Shown in pieces: positions 39,057-47,785 of a stretch of DNA of 64,000 nucleotides (its first letter is position 1; every line of letters begins with the position of its first letter). A program made the position numbers and the translations under genes. Location: the NCBI GenBank assembly GCA_027318585.1, contig DAHVOW010000004.1, positions 32,393 to 96,392 of the forward strand, read 5' to 3'. The stretch comes from Methanobacteriaceae archaeon (lineage in GTDB: Archaea > Methanobacteriota > Methanobacteria > Methanobacteriales > Methanobacteriaceae). The notes beneath the pieces were generated by a model. The model was not told where the DNA came from. It searched no databases and was given only the letters and a program-made list of their open reading frames with translations.

Positions 39057-39920
39057 TTGGATGAGTTTTTCCAGAGGCTAAGAGAGATCCAGAAAAAGGA
39101 ACGTAGCCTGAGTGGTCTATCTCCGGTGGGGGATGATTTCTACCAAAAAGTTTTTCGTTACCTAGATAGCCTAATGGAAAAGATTGGTAATAACCAATTA
39201 TCCCTAGATTCTTATTTGTTGCTTCGGGATGCCCAGCGAATTGTTGCCGAGATCTGTGAGAGAAGGGAACATAAAATAACTAACAGTGCTGTGATGAATG
39301 TTCAACGTTCTTATCAGCTTTTTGTAGAACAAAAGGAGGAATTACTCCCTCAAAGTCCCCTTAACTCCACTCCGGAAGAGATTGAACTATATGCAGAATT
39401 GTTTCGGTCTTTATCTCAGCACAGGAAGGCCATGAACTATCCTATAAATTCGTCATCAATTAAGAAGAAAAAGAAGGCCAGTGGAATTGATCGTGCAGTA
39501 CAAGAAAATCAGGACATCCATACTCCCGAAGTTATCTCTAAAAAACCATCCACTGAATTGGCCCCTGAATTGGATGATAATACTCTTTTCCCACCAGTTG
39601 AAGATGATATTTACCGACAATTTGGGCAAGAACCAACTCAGACCATTCGGACCACTAAAGCAATAAAAAGACCAGTCCAATCAGAGAACAGGGCTAAAAC
39701 TAGGAAGACAACCCCCGGTTCTCCATCTTCTGAAATTTCAGATACAGAAAAGATGCCTACCGAGGTTTTAATGATAACTGCTGAACTTCCATCTATAATG
39801 GGGGTAGATCACAAGGTCTACGGCCCGATGTATCCGGGAGACGTCATTAGCATGCCCGAAGCCAATGCCCGGATACTTATCAAGAAGGACAAGGGAAGAC
39901 CCATACAAAGGTATAAATAA
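39057..39920 (+). CDS. gins51: GINS complex subunit (Gins51-like)
   Basis: Subunit of the CMG-type replicative helicase complex. The 287-residue protein has the all-helical A domain at residues about 1-125 and, after a polar linker of about 110 residues, the small beta B domain at the C-terminus (ELPSIMGVDHKVYGPMYPGDVISMPEANARILIKK), the Gins51 order. The linker is longer than in most relatives. The start is TTG at 39057, two bases after pcn with GAGG before it; the tight spacing favours it. Confidence 0.85.
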   Translation: MDEFFQRLREIQKKERSLSGLSPVGDDFYQKVFRYLDSLMEKIGNNQLSLDSYLLLRDAQRIVAEICERREHKITNSAVMNVQRSYQLFVEQKEELLPQSPLNSTPEEIELYAELFRSLSQHRKAMNYPINSSSIKKKKKASGIDRAVQENQDIHTPEVISKKPSTELAPELDDNTLFPPVEDDIYRQFGQEPTQTIRTTKAIKRPVQSENRAKTRKTTPGSPSSEISDTEKMPTEVLMITAELPSIMGVDHKVYGPMYPGDVISMPEANARILIKKDKGRPIQRYK

Positions 39921-40034
39921 AGATTAAAAGATATTTAGTCTGATTAAAAATCAGGCTTCTTAAAATAATACAAGGCCCTTAAAGTGATTTTACAAGTCAC
40001 AAGGCTTATTTTTATACAGAAGAGGTGATTAAAT

Positions 40035-40313
40035 ATGAAGATTCCTAAAGAAAGGAGAACATACTGTCCAAGTTGCAAAAAACATACTGTTCACGAAGTA
40101 TTAGAGTCAAAGAGGAGAAAAGCCAGCGAACTCAAATGGGGTCAGCGGCAGTTCCGACGGGTGACCAGTGGGTACCGGGGATATCCTAGGCCCCTACCTT
40201 CAGGAAATAAACCAACTAAAAAGCTGGATTTACGTTATAAATGTAAAACATGTGGTAAGTCTCACATAAAAAGATCCACATTCCGAACTGGAAAAGTAGA
40301 ATTTACAATGTAG
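40035..40313 (+). CDS. rpl44e: 50S ribosomal protein L44e
   Basis: Archaeal/eukaryotic large-subunit zinc protein of 92 residues. The sequence has CPSCKKHTVHEV near residue 11, a very basic middle (ESKRRKASELKWGQRQFRR) and CKTCGKSHIKRS near 74 to complete the zinc site. AGAGGTGAT precedes the start. It leads L44e-S27e-aIF2alpha-Nop10, the standard archaeal translation cluster. Confidence 0.96.
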   Translation: MKIPKERRTYCPSCKKHTVHEVLESKRRKASELKWGQRQFRRVTSGYRGYPRPLPSGNKPTKKLDLRYKCKTCGKSHIKRSTFRTGKVEFTM

Positions 40314-40321
40314 GTGATTTC

Positions 40322-40498
40322 ATGTCCAAAAGAAAAAGCAACTTTTTAAGGGTCAAATGTGGAGACTGCGGTAACCAGCAAGTGGTATTTGATCATGCTG
40401 CATCTAAGGTGGAGTGTATTATCTGCAGTAAGACCCTGGTACAACCTCAGGGCGGTAAATCAAAAATTGTCGCCCAAATTATAGAAGTAATTGATTAA
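40322..40498 (+). CDS. rps27e: 30S ribosomal protein S27e
   Basis: A 58-residue zinc-ribbon ribosomal protein. The frame reads MSKRKSNFLRVKCGDCGNQQ, then VVFDHAASKVECIICSKTLV and ends IIEVID, with zinc cysteines in CGDC and CIIC. It begins eight bases after the L44e stop with GTGAT upstream and precedes aIF2-alpha. All expected S27e residues are present despite its small size. Confidence 0.95.
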   Translation: MSKRKSNFLRVKCGDCGNQQVVFDHAASKVECIICSKTLVQPQGGKSKIVAQIIEVID

Positions 40499-40507
40499 GG
40501 TGACCTG

Positions 40508-41287
40508 ATGGTAAGAACCAAAAATGAATGGCCGGCTGAGAGAGACCTGGTTGTAGGAACCGTACACAAGGTTCTTAATTACGGTGCTTTCGCCTATCTA
40601 GATGAGTATCCTGGTAAAGAAGCCTTTATACATATTTCAGAAGTTTCTGCTGGTTGGGTTAAAAACATTCGCGACTATGTGCGGGAGAACCAGAAAATTG
40701 TGGCCCGCGTACTTCGGGTAAATCCTCGAAAGGGTCATGTGGATGTTTCTTTGAAGAGAATCCGTGAAGATCAGAGGACTCGAAAGATTCAACAGTGGAA
40801 AATTGAACAAAAAGCCGAAAAACTTCTTGAATTCGCAGCTAAGAGCCTGGGTAAGGATCTGGATGCGGGTTATGATGAAGTTGGTTATGCTATAATGGAA
40901 GAATTTGGGGATCTATACGGTGCCTTTGAGGCTGCTGCCGAAGAAGGAGCCGATGTACTGGTTGAGCGAGGAGTGGATGAATCTTGGGCCCAAGCCATAA
41001 CAGAAGTTGCCAAGAAAAACATATCCCCCCCGGAAGTCCAGATCAATGGATACATTAACTTAACCTCCTATGCCCCTAATGGTGTGGAGATAATCAGGAA
41101 TGCTCTGGGTTCCATTAATGATGAAAATCTTTCCGTTCAATGTGTGGGGGCCCCTAAATACCGTTTAACAGTTGTATCTTCAGATTATCCGACTGCTGAG
41201 GACATACTTGATAAAGCTGCTCAAAAGGCCATCAAATTCGTGGAAAAAGCCGGAGGAGAAGGCGCATTCCACCGTGAATTAGAATGA
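40508..41287 (+). CDS. eif2a: Translation initiation factor aIF2 subunit alpha
   Basis: Alpha subunit of the factor that brings initiator Met-tRNA to the small ribosomal subunit. The 259-residue protein has an S1 domain at the N-terminus (LVVGTVHKVLNYGAFAYLDE; AFIHISEVSAGWVKNIRDY), a helical middle domain and the C-terminal alpha-beta domain (GVEIIRNALGSINDENLSVQ). Its stop overlaps the nop10 ATG (ATGA), indicating coupled translation. The initiator tRNA itself is encoded at 52.3 kb in this window. Confidence 0.96.
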   Translation: MVRTKNEWPAERDLVVGTVHKVLNYGAFAYLDEYPGKEAFIHISEVSAGWVKNIRDYVRENQKIVARVLRVNPRKGHVDVSLKRIREDQRTRKIQQWKIEQKAEKLLEFAAKSLGKDLDAGYDEVGYAIMEEFGDLYGAFEAAAEEGADVLVERGVDESWAQAITEVAKKNISPPEVQINGYINLTSYAPNGVEIIRNALGSINDENLSVQCVGAPKYRLTVVSSDYPTAEDILDKAAQKAIKFVEKAGGEGAFHRELE

Positions 41288-41469
41288 AGTTTAAGATGAA
41301 ACGCTGCATTTCCTGCAGTGAATATACCATTCAAGATCATTGTCCCCATTGTGGGGGGGATGTGAGGGTTATATATCCGCCGAAATATTCTCCGGAAGAT
41401 AAATACGGTAAATACAGAAGAATACTTAAAGAACAGGTCGAGGGCCTGTCAAATAAAAGTTCTGATTAA
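41284..41469 (+). CDS. nop10: Ribosome biogenesis protein Nop10
   Basis: Small H/ACA RNP component that fixes Cbf5 for guide-directed pseudouridylation. The 61-residue protein has the zinc site CISCSEYTIQDHCPHCGG in residues 8-25 and the following YPPKYSPEDKYGKYRR helix that lies on Cbf5. Its ATG overlaps the aIF2-alpha stop. The order with L44e, S27e and aIF2-alpha is conserved in archaea. Confidence 0.94.
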   Translation: MKFKMKRCISCSEYTIQDHCPHCGGDVRVIYPPKYSPEDKYGKYRRILKEQVEGLSNKSSD

Positions 41470-41515
41470 ATTTACTTATTTAATTTATTTTCCTGCAATA
41501 AAGGGAGTGTTTTAT

Positions 41516-42289
41516 ATGAATAAAACCATTATAAACCAGTTTAAAGATGTAGATCTAGATGAACCAATATTTATAGAGGCTCTACCCGGGATCGGCCATG
41601 TTGGAAAGCTGGTGGCAGAGCATCTGATCCATGAACTGGAAGCCGATTTGTTTGCCGAGCTATACTCGCCATCTTTCCCTCCACAAGTCTTTGTGGGTGA
41701 AAATGGCATTATTGAACCCATGAAAAACGAGTTTTACTACCTCAAATCAGCGGGAGAGGACAAGAAAGACTACATAATACTGGTGGGGAACACGCAAGGT
41801 CTGAGTCCTGAAGGACAGTATGAAATTTGCGGCATCATAATTGATTTTGTAAAAAAGTATGGTGTAAAGAAAATGTTTACACTTGGTGGATTGGGTACTG
41901 GTCAGCCAGTGGACAATCCGAAGGTATTTGGGGCAGCTACCAGCAATGAACTAGCAGAAAGCCTGAAAGAATATGAAGTGACCTTGCGCTCTGCTGATGG
42001 CGGAATCATTGGCGCATCGGGATTACTATTAGGCCTCGGAATGGCTAAAAGTATAGAAGGGGCTTGTTTAATGGGAGAAACTCCAGGATACTTTATCGAT
42101 GCTGATGCCTCTAAAGCGGTGTTGAGTGTGTTACTCCAAATTTTAAAATTAGATGTTGATGTGGCCAAACTAGAGGAAAGAGCTGAAGAAACCCGTAAAA
42201 TGATATCTAAGGCCCAGCAAATGGAGCGAGAGATTGCGGAAGGCATGCGATTAGCTCCGGGCGAAGAGGATCTTCGTTACATCGGTTAG
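41516..42289 (+). CDS. PAC2-family protein (proteasome assembly chaperone-like)
   Basis: A 257-residue member of the PAC2 family. Visible family blocks are FIEALPGIGHVGKLVAEHLI, LFAELYSPSFPPQVFV, and MFTLGGLGTGQPVDNPKVFGA. Eukaryotic relatives assist proteasome alpha-ring assembly; some archaeal members (PbaA/PbaB type) form chaperone-like assemblies that bind the proteasome. The C-terminal part has a coiled region ending APGEEDLRYIG; no HbYX-like tail in strict form. A paralogue lies at 43.9 kb. The start at ATG 41516 follows GGGAGTG. Confidence 0.88.
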   Translation: MNKTIINQFKDVDLDEPIFIEALPGIGHVGKLVAEHLIHELEADLFAELYSPSFPPQVFVGENGIIEPMKNEFYYLKSAGEDKKDYIILVGNTQGLSPEGQYEICGIIIDFVKKYGVKKMFTLGGLGTGQPVDNPKVFGAATSNELAESLKEYEVTLRSADGGIIGASGLLLGLGMAKSIEGACLMGETPGYFIDADASKAVLSVLLQILKLDVDVAKLEERAEETRKMISKAQQMEREIAEGMRLAPGEEDLRYIG

Positions 42290-42331
42290 AATCTAATTTT
42301 AATGGTTAAGCAAGCCTATAGGTTTAAGAAT

Positions 42332-43594
42332 ATGATAATCAGGGCGGATTTGCATATTCATGGCCGTTACTCCATGGCAACTTCTAAAAATATGGTGCCT
42401 GAGGTGATAGCAGCTCAAGCACAACTGAAGGGGTTGCATTTGGTGGGAACCGGGGATGCTTTCCACCAGGGGTGGTTGGAACTTATTGAGGAGTCCACTG
42501 AAGAAGTAGCAGATGGAGTGTATTCTATAAAAGAAGATAGACGCCCCGATACGGATCCTGATCTTCCAGCAATGAATCAAGAACCACTGTTGATTCTAAC
42601 TGCCGAAGTAGAAGATATAAAAAGGATACATCACCTTCTAATTTTACCATCAGTTGAAACTGCCCATCATATACGCGGTGAACTCCGGGGTAACCTGGAA
42701 AGTGATGGGCGGCCCAGGGTCAGAATGGATGGCAGGGAGATACAGGAAATCGCCCAGGCGGAAGGCTGTTTAATGGGGCCTTCTCACGCTTTTACACCAT
42801 GGACCAGCATATATAAAGAGTATGACAGTATATACGACTGTTATCACCATAAACCTGATTTTTTGGAACTGGGACTTTCTGCCGATACTAACATGGCCGA
42901 TCGTATCGAAGAGCTTCAGGATATACCATTTTTGACCAATTCAGATGCACATTCTCCCTGGCCGCACCGATTGGGAAGGGAATTCAACGAGATCGGGATG
43001 GATAGAATAGATTATCCATCGCTAGAGAAGGCTATTAAGAACCAGAAGATTAAGACTAATTATGGCTTCGATCCCCGGATGGGAAAGTACCACCTCACCG
43101 CCTGCATAAAATGTTATCAAGTCTTCCCTGTGAAAAAGGCACTGGAGATGAAGATGAAATGTCCTTGTGGAGGCACCATAAAAAAAGGCGTCGACTACCG
43201 GATTGAGGAACTAGCCACATGGGATAAGCCTCATCATCCCCTAAATCGGCCTCCTTATGTTCATATTCTTCCATTGGCAGAAATAATCAGTTTAGTGTAT
43301 GGTAAGGGTGTTACCACAGTTTTTGTACAGAAGATCTGGCGGGAATTGTTACAAAGATTTGGTGATGAGATATCGGTTTTGATTAACTCACCAATGGAAG
43401 ATTTGGAGGCTGCGGATCCCAAACTGGCCCCGATTATTAAATCATTCCGGGATGGGTCCCTTAAAATGCAGTCTGGTGGCGGTGGAAGGTATGGAAAGAT
43501 AATATTGGATGAAGAGCAATCGGAACCATGCGAACAATCTACTCCATCAAGATCTTCAGAAACTAATACTTTAGATGAATATTTTAATGAATAA
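42332..43594 (+). CDS. endoQ: Endonuclease Q (PHP-family DNA repair nuclease)
   Basis: EndoQ cuts 5' of deaminated bases (uracil, hypoxanthine) and abasic sites in DNA. The 420-residue protein has the PHP metal motif IRADLHIHGRYS at its N-terminus, MATSKNMVPEVIAAQAQLKG and VGTGDAFHQGWLE, EDIKRIHHLLILP, a SDAHSPWPHRLG block near 214, and a zinc-ribbon-like insert (CIKC and CPCG near residues 259-281). Length fits. The ATG at 42332 has GGTTTAAG upstream; an ATG ten codons earlier lacks a ribosome site. It follows a PAC2 gene and probably shares its operon. Confidence 0.9.
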   Translation: MIIRADLHIHGRYSMATSKNMVPEVIAAQAQLKGLHLVGTGDAFHQGWLELIEESTEEVADGVYSIKEDRRPDTDPDLPAMNQEPLLILTAEVEDIKRIHHLLILPSVETAHHIRGELRGNLESDGRPRVRMDGREIQEIAQAEGCLMGPSHAFTPWTSIYKEYDSIYDCYHHKPDFLELGLSADTNMADRIEELQDIPFLTNSDAHSPWPHRLGREFNEIGMDRIDYPSLEKAIKNQKIKTNYGFDPRMGKYHLTACIKCYQVFPVKKALEMKMKCPCGGTIKKGVDYRIEELATWDKPHHPLNRPPYVHILPLAEIISLVYGKGVTTVFVQKIWRELLQRFGDEISVLINSPMEDLEAADPKLAPIIKSFRDGSLKMQSGGGGRYGKIILDEEQSEPCEQSTPSRSSETNTLDEYFNE

Positions 43595-43653
43595 TAATTT
43601 CTTTTAAAATATCTTCAATTTTCCAAAAAAAGATTATTTTGTTAAAAAAGCAG

Positions 43654-43728
43654 CGGACCCGCGGGGATTTGAACCCCGGACCTTCAGATTAGGAGTCTGA
43701 TGCCCTATCCAGACTAGGCTACGGGCCC
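43654..43728 (-). tRNA. tRNA-Arg (CCT anticodon)
   Basis: The minus strand folds as a cloverleaf with acceptor GGGCCCG/CGGGTCC, T-loop GGTTCAAATCC, and anticodon stem TCAGA/TCTGA with loop CTCCTAA, giving anticodon CCT (codon AGG). No intron. It follows tRNA-Arg(TCT) after 61 bases. Confidence 0.95.
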
Positions 43729-43787
43729 TTTAATTGATATGTCAGCTACTCTAACTGTAAAATAACTGCATAAAAAGATTTTTCTTA

Positions 43788-43870
<83 letters not shown>

Positions 43871-44587
43871 TTACATGTATGCTGGAGACTCTTGTTCTCC
43901 TTGCACGGCATTTGCCAATTCTTTTAGCCGTGATTCAATTTCTTCAGCCTCTTTGATTAGAGGATCAGCATCAACATTTATATCCAGCATCCTATTTAAA
44001 ACATCCACAATACTAGCAGCTGCCCGGGGATCTGGGTACTGATTCAGTACCTCCGCAAAAAGACATGAACCTGGGATGTTGCTGGTCTTAGTTCTAGTTA
44101 AAAGAGTACCGGAAATTCCGTTAATATTCCCGAAAGGAAGTATAGGTATTTCTAGATCACCTAAACGTTTTAAACTCTCTTCACTATTGGCTGCACCTGC
44201 TACTCCATTTGTTTTTTCTCTAACCGCAACACTATTTAGAGTTATGAGTTCTTTACTCTGGTTACGTTCCATCCATTCTACAATGGAATTGGTCATGTCA
44301 TGGGTCACGTTAGGCGGCACAACAAAGTCGGACAGAAATAGAACCACTTCACTGTCACTGTATATTCGGAAGGGCTGAATTGCCACTCCTTTATAAAGAA
44401 CAGCTAGTGGAGGAAAATATTTTGATTCTATATAGCCGATCTCATCCATTTCAAGTTCTTCGACCAGAAGCCAGCCTACAATGTTTCCAATTAGCCCTAA
44501 TTCAGGTGATCCTTCAATAACTACGGCATTTTTCACATCTTCAGATCTGATCTGGCAACATTCTTCGTTTTCCACCATTTTAACCAT
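43871..44587 (-). CDS. PAC2-family protein, second copy
   Basis: A 238-residue PAC2-family protein, paralogous to the one at 41.5 kb. VVIEGSPELGLIGNIVGWLL, YIESKYFPPLAVLYKG and LITLNSVAVREKTNGVAGAA match the family; the ends are more acidic than in the first copy (EADPLIKEAEEIESRLKELA). Archaeal pairs PbaA/PbaB form proteasome-related chaperones, so the two copies may be partners, though they are in separate operons. AGGAGGGG lies six bases before the ATG at 44587. Downstream are two tRNA-Arg genes. Confidence 0.85.
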   Translation of the reverse strand: MVKMVENEECCQIRSEDVKNAVVIEGSPELGLIGNIVGWLLVEELEMDEIGYIESKYFPPLAVLYKGVAIQPFRIYSDSEVVLFLSDFVVPPNVTHDMTNSIVEWMERNQSKELITLNSVAVREKTNGVAGAANSEESLKRLGDLEIPILPFGNINGISGTLLTRTKTSNIPGSCLFAEVLNQYPDPRAAASIVDVLNRMLDINVDADPLIKEAEEIESRLKELANAVQGEQESPAYM

Positions 44588-45020
44588 ATGAAACCCCTCC
44601 TGCCCCACCTAGATTCTCTCCAGTCTGCGGGTCAATGTATATTTCACCTACTTGGTTTCCATCAATCAGCACTGGCACAACATAGGTTTGCTTCCCATTC
44701 AAGTCCTTCAGCACAGGTTCCCCGGCACTGGCGCCAGGTTCTTCGATATAGCGTTTTGCAATTATCTTGGCTTCTGAAGAGGTCACTTTCACATTAACAC
44801 TTCCTGTTCCACTTGATTGTCCGGTTGAAGAGCTAGATCCTGCTGATGGGCTTTGATCAGATTCAGAGCTTGTTCCACTGGTTAAGGGAGAACTGTCCTG
44901 ACTTTGAGATTGAATTGGTGTCCAGAGTCCCGATGTAGAACTGCTCATCTGGTAACCAGCAGCAGCAACACCTATGACCAATACGATGATTACGGACAAA
45001 ATTATTTTACTGTTAAGCAT
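44580..45020 (-). CDS. Exported PepSY-domain protein
   Basis: A 146-residue protein with an N-terminal membrane anchor or signal (MLNSKIILSVIIVLVIGVAA), a serine-, glycine- and threonine-rich linker of about 50 residues, and a PepSY domain (SSEAKIIAKRYIEEPGA, then TYVVPVLIDGNQVGEIYIDPQTGENL). PepSY domains outside cells often bind or restrain peptidases. The stop overlaps the start of the PAC2 gene by a few bases, so the two are translated from one mRNA, although their cell locations should differ. Confidence 0.75.
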   Translation of the reverse strand: MLNSKIILSVIIVLVIGVAAAGYQMSSSTSGLWTPIQSQSQDSSPLTSGTSSESDQSPSAGSSSSTGQSSGTGSVNVKVTSSEAKIIAKRYIEEPGASAGEPVLKDLNGKQTYVVPVLIDGNQVGEIYIDPQTGENLGGAGGVSYG

Positions 45021-45154
45021 CAATTCACTTCCCTTTAGGACTATCTAATAGGATATTGGTTTCATAGTTAAAAGTATTTCGTGTCATAAACTGTTATAAT
45101 GGATAAAGGAGTGTAAAACGACAATTGAGCTAATATTGGACATTAATATTTTCG

Positions 45155-45190
45155 ATAACATTAATTGTTATGTTAAAAATTATATTTATA
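45155..45190 (+). promoter_or_regulatory. frh promoter with dyad
   Basis: TTATATTTATAC at 45180-45191 is the probable TATA box for frhADGB. Directly upstream ATAACA (45155-45160) and TGTTAT (45166-45171) form a perfect dyad across TTAAT. Its place next to TBP/TFB suggests an activator or repressor site. The leader would be about 70 bases. Confidence 0.5.
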
Positions 45191-45278
45191 CTTTACATCT
45201 CAGATTTTAAGATAAATATATTAATAGGACTCAATTCAATCTTTTATGATGTTCTTATAAAAATAAGAGGTGATACGT

Positions 45279-46496
45279 TTGAGCGAACGAGTAGTTATCT
45301 CGCCAACCTCACGACAAGAAGGACACGCAGAGTTGGTCATGGAAGTTGATGACGAAGGAATCGTAACCAAGGGTCGATACTTTAGTATCACTCCGGTTAG
45401 AGGATTAGAAAAGATGTTGACTGGTAAAGCCCCAGAATCTGCGCCGGTTTATGCGCAGCGAATCTGTGGAGTATGTCCTATACCCCACACCCTGGCATCT
45501 GTAGAAGCCATGGATGATTCTCTGGATATAGAAATACCCAAAGCTGCTAGACAGATGAGGGAATTAGTTCTAGCCGCCCATGATGTCAACAGCCACGCAA
45601 TCCACCATTTCCTCATTGCCGCTGACTTTGTGCCAGAAAATCTGTTTGCCACTGCAGTAAACTCCGTTTCTGAGATCCGGAAAACTGCCCAGTACGTGGT
45701 AGACATGGTTGCCGGTGAAGGAATTCACCCATCTGATGTTCGAATTGGAGGAATGGCCGACAATATATCGGAAGTAGCCCGTAAAAAACTATATGCAAGA
45801 TGTAAAGCATTAAAACCAAAAGTTGATGCACACGTTGAATTGATTGTGGGACTTGTCGCTGACAAAGGATTACCAGCAGGTTTAGGTGTCCATAACCAGC
45901 CCATTCTGACAACTGACAACCTCTACGGGGATAGAGAAAACTTTGATCTGGATCGATTCACTGAAATCATGCCCGAAAGCTGGTATGACGATGCTGAAAT
46001 CGCCAAAAGAGCTTGCTCCACTATACCATTGTATGATGGAATGAATGTGGAAGTAGGGCCAAGAGCTCGAGCAGCCAAATTCCGTGGATTCACCGAGAAA
46101 GGAGTCGTTGCCCAACACGTGGCCCGAGCCATGGAGATGAAATCTGCATTATCCAAGATGATAGCTATTCTAGCTGAACTGGATACTTCTGCCCCAGTAC
46201 GTGCTGATTTCGATGTTAGGGGAACCAATAAACTGGGAATCGGTGCTATTGAAGGACCACGGGGATTGGACGTACACATGGCCCAAGTTGCCAACGGTAA
46301 AACCCAGTTCTACAGCTGTCTGGTGCCAACCACCTGGAACATACCCACCATGGGACCCGCCACCGAAGGTTTCCACCACGAATTCGGCCCCCACGTTATC
46401 CGAGCCTACGACCCATGTCTATCCTGTGCAACCCACGTGATTGTGGTCGACGATGAAGACAGGAGCGTAATCAAAAACGAAATGGTCAGGATCTAA
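45279..46496 (+). CDS. frhA: Coenzyme F420-reducing hydrogenase subunit alpha
   Basis: Ni-Fe catalytic subunit that splits H2 for F420 reduction. The 405-residue protein, the size of the Methanothermobacter form, has RICGVCP near residue 62 and DPCLSCATH near 382 as the two cysteine pairs that bind nickel, then a C-terminal extension VIVVDDEDRSVIKNEMVRI that the protease FrhD removes after the histidine. The start is TTG at 45279 (MSERVVISPTSRQEGHAE) after AGAGGTG; the GTG three codons upstream overlaps that site. First gene of frhADGB. Confidence 0.97.
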   Translation: MSERVVISPTSRQEGHAELVMEVDDEGIVTKGRYFSITPVRGLEKMLTGKAPESAPVYAQRICGVCPIPHTLASVEAMDDSLDIEIPKAARQMRELVLAAHDVNSHAIHHFLIAADFVPENLFATAVNSVSEIRKTAQYVVDMVAGEGIHPSDVRIGGMADNISEVARKKLYARCKALKPKVDAHVELIVGLVADKGLPAGLGVHNQPILTTDNLYGDRENFDLDRFTEIMPESWYDDAEIAKRACSTIPLYDGMNVEVGPRARAAKFRGFTEKGVVAQHVARAMEMKSALSKMIAILAELDTSAPVRADFDVRGTNKLGIGAIEGPRGLDVHMAQVANGKTQFYSCLVPTTWNIPTMGPATEGFHHEFGPHVIRAYDPCLSCATHVIVVDDEDRSVIKNEMVRI

Positions 46497-46504
46497 GGAA
46501 TAAC

Positions 46505-46978
46505 ATGCCATACGATGCGGAGATATTAGTGGTCGGATGCGGTAACGTCTTATTTGCAGACGACGGATTCGGACCAGCAGTAATAGAGGCCCTAGGGAAG
46601 TATTCCAAGGAACATCCTCTCCCAGAAAACGTCATGATAATAGACGCCGGCACTGGAGCCCCCCACTTCGTGTTCACCCTTCCTCAAGAATGTTGGAAGA
46701 AGATGATCGTGGTGGATATTGTGGAATTCGGAGCCGAGCCCGGTACCATGCGTATATTCAGCGTGGACCAATTACCAAAGGGATCCTATGAAAATGTACA
46801 CTCCTGGCCCGTTAGCCAGCCATTGCATGAACTATCGGAGACCTGTGAAGTAATGGTAATTGGATGTCAGCCGGAACATATCTCTGCCCCCGATGTAGAG
46901 TTGGGGCTAACTAAGAGTGTGGAGGATGCTATTCCTGAGGCCATTAAGATGATCTTAAAGGAGATAGGGGTTAATTAA
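46505..46978 (+). CDS. frhD: Hydrogenase maturation protease FrhD
   Basis: Nickel-dependent endopeptidase that trims the FrhA C-terminus after the metal is in place. The 157-residue protein has the HyaD/HycI-type start ILVVGCGNVLFADDGFGPAV, with the Asp and Glu/Asp ligands, DAGTGAPHFVFTLPQ, and VVMVIGCQPEHI-like strand later. It has an AAGGAAT ribosome site and lies eight bases after frhA. Confidence 0.93.
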   Translation: MPYDAEILVVGCGNVLFADDGFGPAVIEALGKYSKEHPLPENVMIIDAGTGAPHFVFTLPQECWKKMIVVDIVEFGAEPGTMRIFSVDQLPKGSYENVHSWPVSQPLHELSETCEVMVIGCQPEHISAPDVELGLTKSVEDAIPEAIKMILKEIGVN

Positions 46979-47773
46979 ATGTCAATATTAGCCCGTATTA
47001 AAGCGTTTTTAGGAATGGAGGCAAAACCTGAAAAAGAAGCTTTAGAAGAGGAGGTTGAGAAAGTGGCTGAAGAGAAAGCTAAACCAAGAATAGGTTACAT
47101 CCACCTTTCAGGATGTACCGGCGACGTAATGTCGCTCAGTGAGAACTACGATATTCTCGCAGAATTACTCACAAACCTGGTGGACATAGTCTACGGACAA
47201 ACCTTGGTCGACTTATGGGAAATGCCAGAAATGGACCTGGCCCTAGTGGAAGGTTCAGTATGTCTGCAGGACGAACACAGTGTTAAGGAATTAATGGAAG
47301 TTCGTGAAAAAGCAGCACTGGTGTGTGCCTTTGGATCTTGTGCTGCAACCGGTTGTTTCACCCGTTATTCAAGGGGAGGACAACAAGCACGACCTGATCA
47401 CGAATCTTTCGTGCCCATTGCTGACTTAGTAAAAGTGGATTGTGCCATCCCGGGATGTCCGCCATCACCAGAAATAATAGCCAAAACCGTTGTAGCACTA
47501 ATAAACGGTGATATGGACTACCTACAACCCATGTTAGACTTAGCTGGTTACACAGAAGCCTGCGGTTGCGACCTGCAGACTAAAGTGGTAAACCAGGCTC
47601 TATGTATTGGATGCGGAACCTGTGCCATGGCCTGCCAAACCAGAGCCCTGGACATGAACGCCGGAAGACCAGAACTAAACAGTGACCGTTGTGTCAAATG
47701 CGGGGTCTGTTATGTCCAATGCCCAAGAAGCTGGTGGCCAGCTGAACAGATCAATAAGGATTTAGGGTTCTAG
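46979..47773 (+). CDS. frhG: Coenzyme F420-reducing hydrogenase subunit gamma
   Basis: Electron-transfer subunit between FrhA and FrhB. The 264-residue protein opens with a charged, glutamate-rich segment of about 38 residues and then has the small-subunit cysteines (HLSGCTG, EGSVCLQDE, CAFGSCAATGCF, CAIPGCPPSP) and two ferredoxin motifs CIGCGTCAMACQ and CVKCGVCYVQCP, for three 4Fe-4S clusters. It abuts frhD. Length is a little below the Methanothermobacter form. Confidence 0.96.
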   Translation: MSILARIKAFLGMEAKPEKEALEEEVEKVAEEKAKPRIGYIHLSGCTGDVMSLSENYDILAELLTNLVDIVYGQTLVDLWEMPEMDLALVEGSVCLQDEHSVKELMEVREKAALVCAFGSCAATGCFTRYSRGGQQARPDHESFVPIADLVKVDCAIPGCPPSPEIIAKTVVALINGDMDYLQPMLDLAGYTEACGCDLQTKVVNQALCIGCGTCAMACQTRALDMNAGRPELNSDRCVKCGVCYVQCPRSWWPAEQINKDLGF

Positions 47774-47785
47774 GAGGATGTTAAG

